A stretch of 64,000 bases of DNA from Streptomyces asiaticus (lineage in GTDB: Bacteria; Actinomycetota; Actinomycetes; Streptomycetales; Streptomycetaceae), in assembly GCF_018138715.1 (NCBI RefSeq), contig NZ_JAGSHX010000006.1:9796001-9860000 (forward strand), written 5' to 3'. Positions 55,219 to 63,367 of the stretch are shown in pieces. Position numbers and translations under genes: made by a program. How positions within the stretch are numbered: position 1 is the first letter of the stretch; every line of letters begins with the position of its first letter. The notes under the pieces are model-generated. The model saw only the letters and a list, made by a program, of their open reading frames with translations. It was not told the DNA's origin and did not search any database.

Positions 55219-56445
55219 TCACCAGGTGACGGGCAGTTCGTGCACGCCGTAGATCAGCGCGTCGTGCTTGAAGGGGATCTTCTCGAGCGGCGCTGCGACC
55301 TCCAATGTGGGGATGCGGCGGTACAGGGTGCCGAAGACGACCTGGAGCTCGATCCGGGCCAGCGTTTGACCGAGGCACTGGTGCGCCCCATGGCCGAAGG
55401 CGACGTGGCGGCGGGCGTCACGGCGGAGGTCCAGGCGGTCGGGGTCGGGGAATTTCTCCGGGTCGCGGTTGGCCATGTCGTAGGACATGAACAGGCCCTC
55501 GCCGGCCCGGACCAGTTGCCCGCCGATCTCGATGTCCTCCCGCGCCACCCGAGGACGGTCCTGGACGACGGTCAGATAGCGCAGCAGTTCTTCCACGGCC
55601 GCCGCGATGAACGTCGGGTCGTCGGACTCTCGCAGCAGGGCGAGTTGCTCGGGGTGTTCCATGAGGGCGAGCGTGCCGAGCGCGATCATGTTGGCGGAGG
55701 TCTCGTGCCCGGCGAGCAGCAGCAAGACGCCCATCTGGGCGGCGTCCTGCCGGGTCAGCTCGCCCGCCTGGACCCTGGGCACAAGACCGGAGAGCAGGTC
55801 GTCGGCGGGGTGGGCCAGCTTCTGCCCCATCAGGTCGCCGAGGTAGTCGGTCAGCCTGGCCAGGGCGGACGTCCGGTCCTCGGGGGACGTCGACCGCCTG
55901 GCTATGATGTGGGTGTTCTCTCCGAAGAAATCGTGGTCGGAGTAGGGGATACCGAGCAGCTCGCAGATCACCAGCGACGGCACGGGCAGCGCGAACACTT
56001 CCACCAGGTCGACCGGGGTGGGCCCGGCGAGCATGTCGTCGATCAGGCCGTCCACGATCCTCTGCACGGAGGGCCGCAGCTTCTCCACCTTCTTCGCCGT
56101 GAACGGCGCGGTCACCATGCGTCGCAGCCGAGCGTGTTCGGGGTTGTCCATCACGATGAAGCTGAGGGCGTCCTCGCCGTCGCTGGGAACGGTCTGCGGG
56201 TATCCGGGCCGAGTGTTGTCGGCACTGATCTTCGGATCGAGGGACAGGGCACGCAGATCGGCATAGCCGGTCACCAGCCAGGGGGTACTGCCGCCCACGG
56301 TGCGAACCCTGGTGAGGGGCCCTTTCCGCTGCATCGCTTTGAGCGCCGGGGGCGGGTCGAATGGGCAGCCCGTCGCCCTGGGCATCGGGTATGCAGGGGC
56401 CGACGCGGTCGCCTCGGTCGGGCTTCCGGCCAGGGGGTCGGACAT
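55219..56445 (-). CDS. Cytochrome P450 (CYP105-like)
   Basis: 408 residues. N-terminal YPMPRATGCPFDPPPALKAMQ is typical of the Streptomyces CYP105/107 groups; FIVMDNPEHARLRRMVTAPFT C-helix; I-helix LLLLAGHETSANMIALG; ExxR EELLRYLT; haem loop FGHGAHQCLGQTLARIEL. AAGGAG lies 5 bases before ATG 56445; an upstream in-frame extension to 56589 lacks homology. It stands alone; ferredoxin and reductase must come from elsewhere. Possibly part of the same catabolic region as the redox genes to the right, but separated by divergent units. Confidence 0.93.
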   Translation of the reverse strand: MSDPLAGSPTEATASAPAYPMPRATGCPFDPPPALKAMQRKGPLTRVRTVGGSTPWLVTGYADLRALSLDPKISADNTRPGYPQTVPSDGEDALSFIVMDNPEHARLRRMVTAPFTAKKVEKLRPSVQRIVDGLIDDMLAGPTPVDLVEVFALPVPSLVICELLGIPYSDHDFFGENTHIIARRSTSPEDRTSALARLTDYLGDLMGQKLAHPADDLLSGLVPRVQAGELTRQDAAQMGVLLLLAGHETSANMIALGTLALMEHPEQLALLRESDDPTFIAAAVEELLRYLTVVQDRPRVAREDIEIGGQLVRAGEGLFMSYDMANRDPEKFPDPDRLDLRRDARRHVAFGHGAHQCLGQTLARIELQVVFGTLYRRIPTLEVAAPLEKIPFKHDALIYGVHELPVTW

Positions 56446-56622
56446 GTCGCTCCTTGATGGTGGGGAGTACTCCAGCGGGCGGGTCGGTGAGCCGGAGCGC
56501 GGGAACGTGCTGCTGCGCTGTGAAGCCGCACAGGCCACGACTTCCACGGACTCAGCGACTCTGTGCCTGACCAGCGAAGACGCCGTCATCAGGCGCGGAA
56601 GGACAACAGCTGCCAGGGCACC

Positions 56623-57353
56623 TCAGAAGAGGCCACCGCTTGCGTGGATGCTCTGGCCGTTGACCCATGCGCCTTCGTCCGAGACCAGGAACGCGACCAC
56701 CGCTGCGATGTCGGCCGGCTCGCCCAGGCGGCCGAGGGGCGTCTGGCTACGGATGGATGCGGCCACGTCAGCCGGCATCTGAGCTTGCAGGGCATCGGTG
56801 CGGGTAGCTCCGGGCAACACGCTGTTCACCGTGATTCCGCGCGGTCCGAGCTCGTGTGCCGCCGCCCGGGCCAGTTGCTCAGCTGCCGCTTTACTCGCGG
56901 CGTAGAGGCCCGCGCCAGGATGCGCCACGACGGTCGCACCGCTGGAGATCACGACGACCCGCCCACCGTGGCGCAAGTGGAGTACGGCCTCCTTCAGGGC
57001 TCTGAAGACGGGCCGGGTGTTGATGGCGAAGTGCAGTTCCAAGTCCTCGTCCGTGGCTTCCGCCAGGGTTGTGGGGCGCGCCATCCCGGTGTTGCTGACG
57101 AGGACATCCAGCCCGCCGTACTCCGTAACGGCCGTCTTGACCAGAGAGCTCAGTTGCGTTGCGTCGCGCACATCGGCTTGCACTGCGGTGGCCTGTCCGC
57201 CCGCACGCTCGACGGCGGCCACGGCATCTTTCGCCGCGACCGCGTCCGAGTGGTAGTTGACGATCACCCGCGCTCCATCCGCCCCAACCGTTCGGCGACA
57301 GCGCGCCCGATCCCCCGGGACGCTCCCGTCACGACTGCGATCTTGCTGTTCAT
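56623..57353 (-). pseudogene. Short-chain dehydrogenase with N-terminal frameshift
   Basis: ATG 57353 gives MNSKIAVVTGASRGIGRAVAERLG, the NAD(P) site (GASRGIG), then the frame breaks near 57283 and stops after RMERG. One frame over the chain goes on: ARVIVNYHSDAVAAKDAVAAVERAGGQATAVQADVRD, VLVSNTGMARP, VVISSGATVVAHPGAGLYAASKAAAEQLARAAAHELGP (Y..SK), to VNGQSIHASGGLF at 56623. Adding one base in the GGGGCGG tract restores a ~243-residue enzyme. Divergent from a MarR regulator. Inactivated or a sequence error. Confidence 0.82.
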
Positions 57354-57418
57354 GCGTATGCCCGAGCCCTTCAAAAGGGGGTGATGCCGATAGGCGAGAT
57401 GCTCTCCTAAATTGTCGA

Positions 57419-57426
57419 TGACGTCA
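57419..57426. promoter_or_regulatory. TGACGTCA palindrome between SDR and MarR
   Basis: A perfect 8-bp palindrome in an AT-rich tract (AAATTGTCGATGACGTCAATC) 20 bases before the MarR start, in the divergent promoter with the SDR. A plausible MarR operator core. Confidence 0.45.
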
Positions 57427-57445
57427 ATCATCTAGACTGTCTCTC

Positions 57446-57874
57446 ATGACCTCGCATGCCCTTGCTGCCGCCGTAACTGCGCTGCACCGCGAGGCCGCCG
57501 CCCTCTACGCGCTCATCGGGCGCGAGTTCGGCCTGACCACTCAGCAGGCCCAGCTGCTGTGCGTCCTGACGTCCGATCGGCCGTCCTTCAGTGAACTGGC
57601 CACCACTCTCGGCTGCGACAGGACCAATGTCACCGGCATGATCGACCGGCTGGAGAGGCGGGGGCTGCTGACGAGAGAGCGCGACAGCGAGGACCGCAGG
57701 GTGAATCGCGTAGCGGCCACCCAGGAGGGCGAACAGCTGATTGTGCGCCTGCGGGAGCGCTTCGCCGAATCGGTCGCCGACCGGTTCAGCCGTCTCACAC
57801 CCGAGGAGCATGACCGCCTCGCCGCCCTGGCAACCGCACTCACCCCCGGAACAGCGCCGAACTCGAAACGCTGA
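57446..57874 (+). CDS. MarR-family transcriptional regulator
   Basis: 142 residues. HTH and wing: LTTQQAQLLCVLTSDRPSFSELATTLGCDRTNVTGMIDRLERRGLLTRERDSEDRRVNRVAATQEGEQLI; the DRTNVTGMIDRLERRGLL helix and DRR wing are textbook MarR. Starts ATG 57446 (MTSHALAAAVTAL). Divergent from the SDR, whose expression it likely represses. Confidence 0.92.
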   Translation: MTSHALAAAVTALHREAAALYALIGREFGLTTQQAQLLCVLTSDRPSFSELATTLGCDRTNVTGMIDRLERRGLLTRERDSEDRRVNRVAATQEGEQLIVRLRERFAESVADRFSRLTPEEHDRLAALATALTPGTAPNSKR

Positions 57875-58261
57875 GCTCTTTCGGCGTGGCCACTGGGGAG
57901 GACGTCGGCGGCGAAGGTCCACCGTGGTCGCTGTCGGTGGTCAGTCGGCTTGCGCGGGCCGACACGTTTTCCGCGCGGGGCGCGTGGTGGTCGCACGCGT
58001 CATGTCAATGTCCGTCACGAGCCTTGCCGCTCTTCCGCTCGGGGCAGTACGCTCTCCGCAGAATTGAAGTTAGTTCAATCTCTGTTTTGTCTGCGCGATC
58101 CGGCGCCCGGGTCGCCGTGGGACGACGACCCTTACGGCTGTCCGACCCGACCGACCACGCGCAGCGTCGCACCAAGGGGAGCCGCGCATGTCCACCCAGT
58201 TGACGGATCCTTCGCTCGACGAGGTGACGATGTCCAGCGCGTGGAGGGAGGTGGGGGCACC
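57875..58261. other. Leader/promoter region of the redox operon
   Basis: 387 bases without a convincing gene. Contains the AT-rich perfect inverted repeat at 58063-58079 and, just before 58262, the ribosome site GGAGG / GGGAGGTGGGGG. Confidence 0.5.
58063..58079. promoter_or_regulatory. Perfect inverted repeat, probable operator of the redox operon
   Basis: ATTGAA-GTTAG-TTCAAT, a 6+6 perfect dyad in the most AT-rich part of the region, about 180 bases upstream of the GMC gene. A related half-site (ATTGGTTCAAC) recurs at 61922-61932 before the MDR gene. Confidence 0.6.
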
Positions 58262-59908
58262 ATGACGCCGACAGTGGAGGCCGACTGGGTGGTCGTCGGT
58301 GGTGGCAGTGCCGGGAGCGTGCTGGCGGCGCGTCTGAGCGAGGATCCGGCCAGCGAGGTCGTGCTGCTGGAGGCGGGGCGCGACTGGCGGTCCGCCGACG
58401 CTCCACCGCAGTTGCGCAGCATGAACGGCTGGCGGGCGTTGGACGAGACGGCCTGCGCGGAGTTCCAGTGGCCGGGTCTTACGTCACGGCGCAGCCGCGC
58501 CCAGGCGCCGCGGCCGCATGTGCGCGGACGGGGCCTCGGCGGATCGTCGTCGGTCAACGGCATGATCGCCTTCCGGGCCATGCCGGACGACTACGACCGG
58601 TGGGCGGCGTACGGCTGTCCCGGCTGGTCGTACGCGGACATGCTGCCGTACCTGCGACGCATGGAGAGCGACGCGGACTTCGGCGACCGCCCTCACCACG
58701 GCGATCACGGACCCATACCGGTGCAGCGGCTCGGCCGCGAGGACTGGGGCCCTGCCGATCACGCGCTCGCCGAGGCCGCGCTGGGACATGGCCATGCCTG
58801 GTGCGACGACCACAACGGGCCGGCGGGGACCGGCGTCTCGCCGTACGCCATCAGCTCCCGCGACGGTGCGCGGGTCACGACCAACGACGGTTACCTCGAG
58901 CCGGCCCGACAGCGCCCCAACCTGAGGGTGTTCGGCTGCGCGACGGTGGACACGGTGCTCGTCGAGGGCGGCAGGGCCGTGGGGGTGCGGCTGCGCCGGG
59001 GGAACGACTGGACGGAAGTCCGTGCCCAGCACGTTGTCCTCTGCGCCGGAGCGGTGCACTCTCCGGCGATCCTGCTGCGGTCCGGTATCGGGCCGGACGG
59101 CCCGGTGGCGGCGCTCCCGGTCGGTGAGGGGATGCAGGAACATCCTCTGGCGCTGTTCTGGCTGTACGCCCGGCCCGGGAAGCATCCCGCTGTCGATGCC
59201 CGGCAGACCAACTGCTGTCTGCGCTACTCCTCCGGACTGGAGGGAACGGGTGAGAACGACATGATGATCGCCTCGGTCAATCAGACGCTCGCCCTGCCGG
59301 ACCCCGGCGACTCGCATCTCGTCGCGGAAGGCACCGGCGGAACCTGGGGCGGCGCAGGCGGCGGCCACACCGCGGGCGGTCCCGGCCTGCTCTGTCTCTG
59401 GGCGAACCAGCAGTTCTCGCGCGGCGTGCTGCGCCTGGCCTCCGCGGATCCCGACGTGCATCCGGTGATGGACCAGGATCTGCTGAGCCACCCCGCGGAC
59501 CTCGTCCGGATGCGTGACGGCGTCAAACACTGCGTGGAGTTGCTGCGCAGCGGACCGTTCGACACCGCCTTCGAACACATTGCCATCGACATCGCCGGCC
59601 GGGGCCTCGACGCGCTGTCCGACGACGCGACGGTCGACCGTTGGCTGATGGAGACCATCGGCGACACCGGCCACATCTGCGGAACCTGCCGCATGGGCGC
59701 GCCCGACGACCCCCGTGCGGTGGTCGATCCGTCCGGCCGCGTCATCGGCGTCGACGGACTCTGGGTCGCCGACGCCTCCGTGTTCCCGGAAGTGCCGCGG
59801 GCCAACACGAACCTGCCGACCATCGCAGCCGCGGAACGGCTGTCGGACCTCATCCGCGGACGCCTCGCCGGTCCCATCGCGGGCGAGAGCGCCGTCACCC
59901 CGGCGTAG
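58262..59908 (+). CDS. GMC-family FAD oxidoreductase
   Basis: 548 residues. N-terminal FAD motif DWVVVGGGSAGSVLAARLSEDPASEVVLLEAGRDW; GMC signature 1 GRGLGGSSSVNGMIAFRAMP; signature 2 GAVHSPAILLRSGIGPDG; catalytic His in GDTGHICGTCRMG (a variant of the usual HxxGTCRMG); closing RVIGVDGLWVADASVFPEVPRANTNLPTIAAAERLSDLI. The group oxidises alcohols such as choline, polyols or cyclic alcohols. First gene of a rightward operon with an OYE-like flavoprotein (29 bases) and an MDR reductase. Substrate unknown. Confidence 0.93.
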   Translation: MTPTVEADWVVVGGGSAGSVLAARLSEDPASEVVLLEAGRDWRSADAPPQLRSMNGWRALDETACAEFQWPGLTSRRSRAQAPRPHVRGRGLGGSSSVNGMIAFRAMPDDYDRWAAYGCPGWSYADMLPYLRRMESDADFGDRPHHGDHGPIPVQRLGREDWGPADHALAEAALGHGHAWCDDHNGPAGTGVSPYAISSRDGARVTTNDGYLEPARQRPNLRVFGCATVDTVLVEGGRAVGVRLRRGNDWTEVRAQHVVLCAGAVHSPAILLRSGIGPDGPVAALPVGEGMQEHPLALFWLYARPGKHPAVDARQTNCCLRYSSGLEGTGENDMMIASVNQTLALPDPGDSHLVAEGTGGTWGGAGGGHTAGGPGLLCLWANQQFSRGVLRLASADPDVHPVMDQDLLSHPADLVRMRDGVKHCVELLRSGPFDTAFEHIAIDIAGRGLDALSDDATVDRWLMETIGDTGHICGTCRMGAPDDPRAVVDPSGRVIGVDGLWVADASVFPEVPRANTNLPTIAAAERLSDLIRGRLAGPIAGESAVTPA

Positions 59909-59937
59909 TCACGATCATGACCGATGCCGGAGGGCCC

Positions 59938-61893
59938 ATGACCGCCTCACCTCTTCCCTTGGCCGCCGCGCCGCTGGTCATCGGCTCGTCGACGCTGCGG
60001 AACCGGCTGGTCGCCACGGCTCACGCCAGCGGTTTCATACGGGACGGACTGCCGGTTGGCGGCGACGCCGAGTACTGGGGCCGTCTGGCGGCCGGTGGGG
60101 CGGCGTTGCTGGTCTGCGGCGGTACGACGGTCGCGCCGGAGTCCGCGCCGCGGCAGGGAAACATCCTTCAGCTCCACCGTCCGGAGGCGGTAGGTCCGCT
60201 GCGGGAGCGGGTGGAGGCCATGCACGCCGAAGGCGCTGTCGCCGTCTGCCAGCTTGTTCATCTTGGCCGGGAGACGCTCGGCGCGCAGTCGTACTACGCC
60301 CCGGTCGCTCCCTCGGCCGTGCGCTCTCCCCGTGAGCCGACGGCGCCGCGTGCTCTGGTCGGCAGCGAGATCGACGAGGTGGTGGAGGCGTTCCGGGTAT
60401 CGTCCGCCCACGCCTTGGAGGCGGGGTTCGACGGCATCGAATTGCACGCCGCGCACGGCTATCTGCTGGAGCAGTTCCTCTCGCCGCGCACGAACCCGCG
60501 CGGTGACGGGCTCGAGGTACTGGAGCGGGTGATCGCCGCGATTCGCGGGATGTCGGCGGACGCGTTGCTGGGCATCCGTTTCAGCGTCGACGCCTCGGAG
60601 GACGTGGCGCTGACGCCGGACGAGCTTGCTGCGCTGCTGCCGACCGTGGATCCGCTGGTCGACTACGTCAACGTCACCGTCGGGGTGCGGGCCACGTACG
60701 TCCGTGACATGGCCACCGAACGCCCTCCGGTCCTGGACGATCTGGCGCGTCTGCGGCCACTTGTCACCCGGCCGCTCGTGGCGTCCCATGCCTTCCGCAC
60801 CGCGGCCTCGATCGGCGACGCCCTGGCGGCCGGAGCCGACCTGGTGGGGATGGCGCGCGCACTCATCGCCGACCCGGACCTGCCGCACAAGGTGCTCACG
60901 GGACGTGCGACGGAGGTCCGGCCCTGCGTGGCCTGCAACGAGGACTGCCGGACGTTCGACCCAGTGCTGCTGTGCGTGGTCAACCCGGACCTCGCGCCGC
61001 ACGGCGAACCGCGTCGGCCTGCCGCACCGCTGGTGGGCGCGTGGGATCCGGCACGCGCCACCGGAGAGCGCGTCGCCGTCGTGGGGGCGGGACCCGCGGG
61101 CCTGGAGTGCGCGCTGAGTCTCGCCCACGCCGGGGTGGCGGACGTCGTCCTCTACGAAGCCGCCGACCGGCTGGGCGGACAGCTCGCCACGGCGGCTCTG
61201 GCGCCCCACCGCGCCGGTTGGGCCGCGCTGCTCGGCTTCTACGAACGGGGGCTGTCCGCCGCGAGTGTCGACGTACGTCTGGGGCAGACCGCGGAGCCGG
61301 GCGCCGAACTCGAAGGATTCGACGCCGTGGTGCTGGCCACGGGCGCGGTGGAGACATCGCCGCTGCTGGAAGCCGGTGCCATGACCTCGTCGGTCGCGCT
61401 GGCGCGGGGAGTTCCGTCGCTGGCCGGTGCCGCGCATGTGGTCGTGGCCGACGACGGGTTCGGCTGGTGGCCGGGGTGCGATGTCGCAGAACTGGCCGTA
61501 GCCGCAGGAGTTCCCCGCATCACATTCGTCACGCCGGGAACGGCCTTCGCCGGGGCGATCCCGCCCGAGAGCCGCGTCCAGTTGCTGGAACGTCTGTTCG
61601 GCACCTGCGAACTTGAGATCCTGCCGCTGTGCACGGCGACCGGCATCAGCCCCGACGGCGTCACCGTCGCCCACCGCACCTCCGGAGGGACCACCACCGT
61701 GCCCGCGGACCGGGTCGTCGTGGTGGGGGAGCGCCGTCCGCGCGGCGCCCTGGACTGCGCCGTCCCCCTGGTGCTGACGGTTGGCGACGCCGTGGTTCCG
61801 CGACGTGTGGCGCACGCGATCGCCGAGGGGCGGGAGGCGGCCGTCAGAATCGCCACCGCTGTACGACACCGTATGCCGCACAGACGCGCTTGA
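59938..61893 (+). CDS. Old-yellow-enzyme/2,4-dienoyl-CoA reductase (FadH)-type flavoprotein
   Basis: 651 residues, two modules. Residues 1-340 form an FMN TIM barrel: STLRNRLVATAHASGF, CQLVHLGRETLGAQ, the HAAHGYLLEQFLSPRTNPRGD block with active-site His, and LVGMARALIADPDLPHKV. An Fe-S cluster motif follows: CVACNEDCRTFDPVLLCVVNP. Then an FAD/NAD(P) domain: VAVVGAGPAGLECALSLAHAGVADVVLYEAADRLGGQLATAA. Family members reduce C=C bonds of dienoyl-CoAs, enones or trimethylamine-type substrates. GGAGGG lies just before ATG 59938; ATG 59917 is an alternative. Cotranscribed with the GMC oxidase. Confidence 0.93.
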   Translation: MTASPLPLAAAPLVIGSSTLRNRLVATAHASGFIRDGLPVGGDAEYWGRLAAGGAALLVCGGTTVAPESAPRQGNILQLHRPEAVGPLRERVEAMHAEGAVAVCQLVHLGRETLGAQSYYAPVAPSAVRSPREPTAPRALVGSEIDEVVEAFRVSSAHALEAGFDGIELHAAHGYLLEQFLSPRTNPRGDGLEVLERVIAAIRGMSADALLGIRFSVDASEDVALTPDELAALLPTVDPLVDYVNVTVGVRATYVRDMATERPPVLDDLARLRPLVTRPLVASHAFRTAASIGDALAAGADLVGMARALIADPDLPHKVLTGRATEVRPCVACNEDCRTFDPVLLCVVNPDLAPHGEPRRPAAPLVGAWDPARATGERVAVVGAGPAGLECALSLAHAGVADVVLYEAADRLGGQLATAALAPHRAGWAALLGFYERGLSAASVDVRLGQTAEPGAELEGFDAVVLATGAVETSPLLEAGAMTSSVALARGVPSLAGAAHVVVADDGFGWWPGCDVAELAVAAGVPRITFVTPGTAFAGAIPPESRVQLLERLFGTCELEILPLCTATGISPDGVTVAHRTSGGTTTVPADRVVVVGERRPRGALDCAVPLVLTVGDAVVPRRVAHAIAEGREAAVRIATAVRHRMPHRRA

Positions 61894-61932
61894 CCATTGC
61901 GCCCGATCCAGCCAAACTGATATTGGTTCAAC

Positions 61933-62003
61933 ATGGCTCAACCTACGCGCATGGACGAACTGGACTACACCTCATGACGCCCGTCACGGTGGTACCGGCA
62001 TGA
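61933..62003 (+). other. Two overlapping mini-ORFs before the MDR gene
   Basis: ATG 61933 opens 14 codons (MAQPTRMDELDYTS) to TGA 61975-61977; this overlaps ATG 61974 (MTPVTVVPA) ending TGA 62001-62003, which in turn overlaps ATG 62000 of the reductase. Both junctions are ATGA. Could be a translational relay or chance. Confidence 0.35.
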
Positions 62004-63028
62004 GGCGGACCGGACGGGAGATCCGGGTCAGGACGTACCCGGCCGGCAGCGTCAGCCAGGACGACTTCGAGGTGGTCGAGGTCGCTGTGCCCCGGCCCGG
62101 GCCGGGGCAGGTGCTCGTACGCAACACCTGGACATCGGTGGACCCCGGCCTTCGGCTGCGGCTACGTCCCGACGCGCCCTCCGGCTATTTCACCGCCTTC
62201 GCTCTCGGCCGCGCCATGGACGGCATCATGACAGTGGGGGAGGTGGTGGAGTCCCGGGCCGAGGGCTTCGCCCCGGGCGACGCGGTGTGGCACGCCCAGG
62301 GCTGGCGCGAGTACGCCGTCGTGGACGCGGGTGCCGAGCAGCTCGGCGGACTCGGCACTCTGACACGCCTGGACGTCGATGAATGCGAGCCGCAGTGGTA
62401 TCTCGGCCCGCTGGGCGGTATGGGTTTGACGGCCTACGCCGGTCTGTACGTCGTTGACGCGCTACGAGGTGGGGAAACGGTCTGGGTCTCGGCGGCTGCG
62501 GGGGCGGTGGGCAGCTTGGCCGTGCAGATCGCACGGCTCATGGGCAACCGGGTAGTCGCCAGCGCGGGCACCGACGACAAGGTCGACTGGCTGCGCGACC
62601 GCTTGGGCGCCGACGCCTTCAACTACCGGGCGGGGAACATCGAGGCGAGGCTGGGCGACATCGCGCCCGACGGAATCGACGTCTATTTCGACTCCGTCGG
62701 GGGGACCCACCTCGAGGCCGCCCTGTCGCAGCTGAGGAGGGGTGGGCGCGTAGCGATGTGTGGCTCGATCTCGGAGTACGAGTCCGGCTCGGCCGGGCCG
62801 CGGAACCTGTTCCTCGCGGTGTCCAAGGACCTGACCCTTCGTGGGTTTCGCGGGAGCAGCAACCTGCATCTCATGGGGCAGATGCGGCGCCGGATGACCG
62901 AGTGGCTTCGCAGCGGCGAGCTGGATTATCGCGAGACGGTTTTCGCGGGTCTGGAGTCGGCTCCGCATGCGCTGACGGAGATGATCGCCGGCCGAACGGC
63001 TGGAAAGACGCTCGTCAGCCTCGGCTGA
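62000..63028 (+). CDS. Medium-chain NADP-dependent reductase (CurA/LTB4DH-like)
   Basis: 342 residues of the zinc-independent MDR group. DDFEVVEVAVPRPGPGQVLVRNTWTSVDPGLRLRL is the typical N-terminus, GPLGGMGLTAYAGLYVVDALRGGETVWVSAAAGAVGSLAVQIARLMGNRVVASAGTDDKVDWL holds the AxxGAVGxxxxQ nucleotide motif, and DGIDVYFDSVGGTHLEAAL and TVFAGLESAPHALTEMIAG follow. It reduces enones with NADPH. ATG 62000 overlaps by ATGA the end of a 9-codon frame, which itself overlaps a 14-codon frame. Third gene of the redox operon, perhaps with its own promoter in 61894-61932. Confidence 0.92.
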   Translation: MRRTGREIRVRTYPAGSVSQDDFEVVEVAVPRPGPGQVLVRNTWTSVDPGLRLRLRPDAPSGYFTAFALGRAMDGIMTVGEVVESRAEGFAPGDAVWHAQGWREYAVVDAGAEQLGGLGTLTRLDVDECEPQWYLGPLGGMGLTAYAGLYVVDALRGGETVWVSAAAGAVGSLAVQIARLMGNRVVASAGTDDKVDWLRDRLGADAFNYRAGNIEARLGDIAPDGIDVYFDSVGGTHLEAALSQLRRGGRVAMCGSISEYESGSAGPRNLFLAVSKDLTLRGFRGSSNLHLMGQMRRRMTEWLRSGELDYRETVFAGLESAPHALTEMIAGRTAGKTLVSLG

Positions 63029-63367
63029 CTCGATGAATGAGGTGTGCTGTGCCAGCGGTGGATGAAGGCATCAGGGACAAGGTCGTGATGCGTCGCTGAA
63101 GGTTGTAGGCGGCCTGGCCACACGGACGGCATGCGGCAGATGTTCGAGGACGGAGCGGCCGCGCGAGGCTGGCCGGAGCAATGGACGGAGGGCATCGCGT
63201 CGGTGCCGCAGTGGGCATCCAGGCAGTCGAACGGCGTGACCGCCGATTATTCTCGGCGCCGCTCCGGAAAGACTGTCCTTTTCACCAGCGCCAACTCCAG
63301 TTAATTCGGCGAGGGTTCCCAATATCCTGCCGCACACCCCCAGCTGTCTGAGAAGGACTCCTCGGTC
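63029..63367. other. Intergenic region carrying a 70-bp transposed SDR fragment
   Basis: 339 bases without a gene. The middle is the repeat copy at 63121-63190; 63240-63367 forms the promoter of the monooxygenase with an AT-rich tract (TTAATTCGGCGAGG). Confidence 0.6.
63121..63190 (+). repeat. 70-bp direct repeat, copy B
   Basis: Identical to 38107-38176 in the SDR gene and in the same orientation, here outside any gene. No terminal repeats or target duplications are visible around it. Confidence 0.97.
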
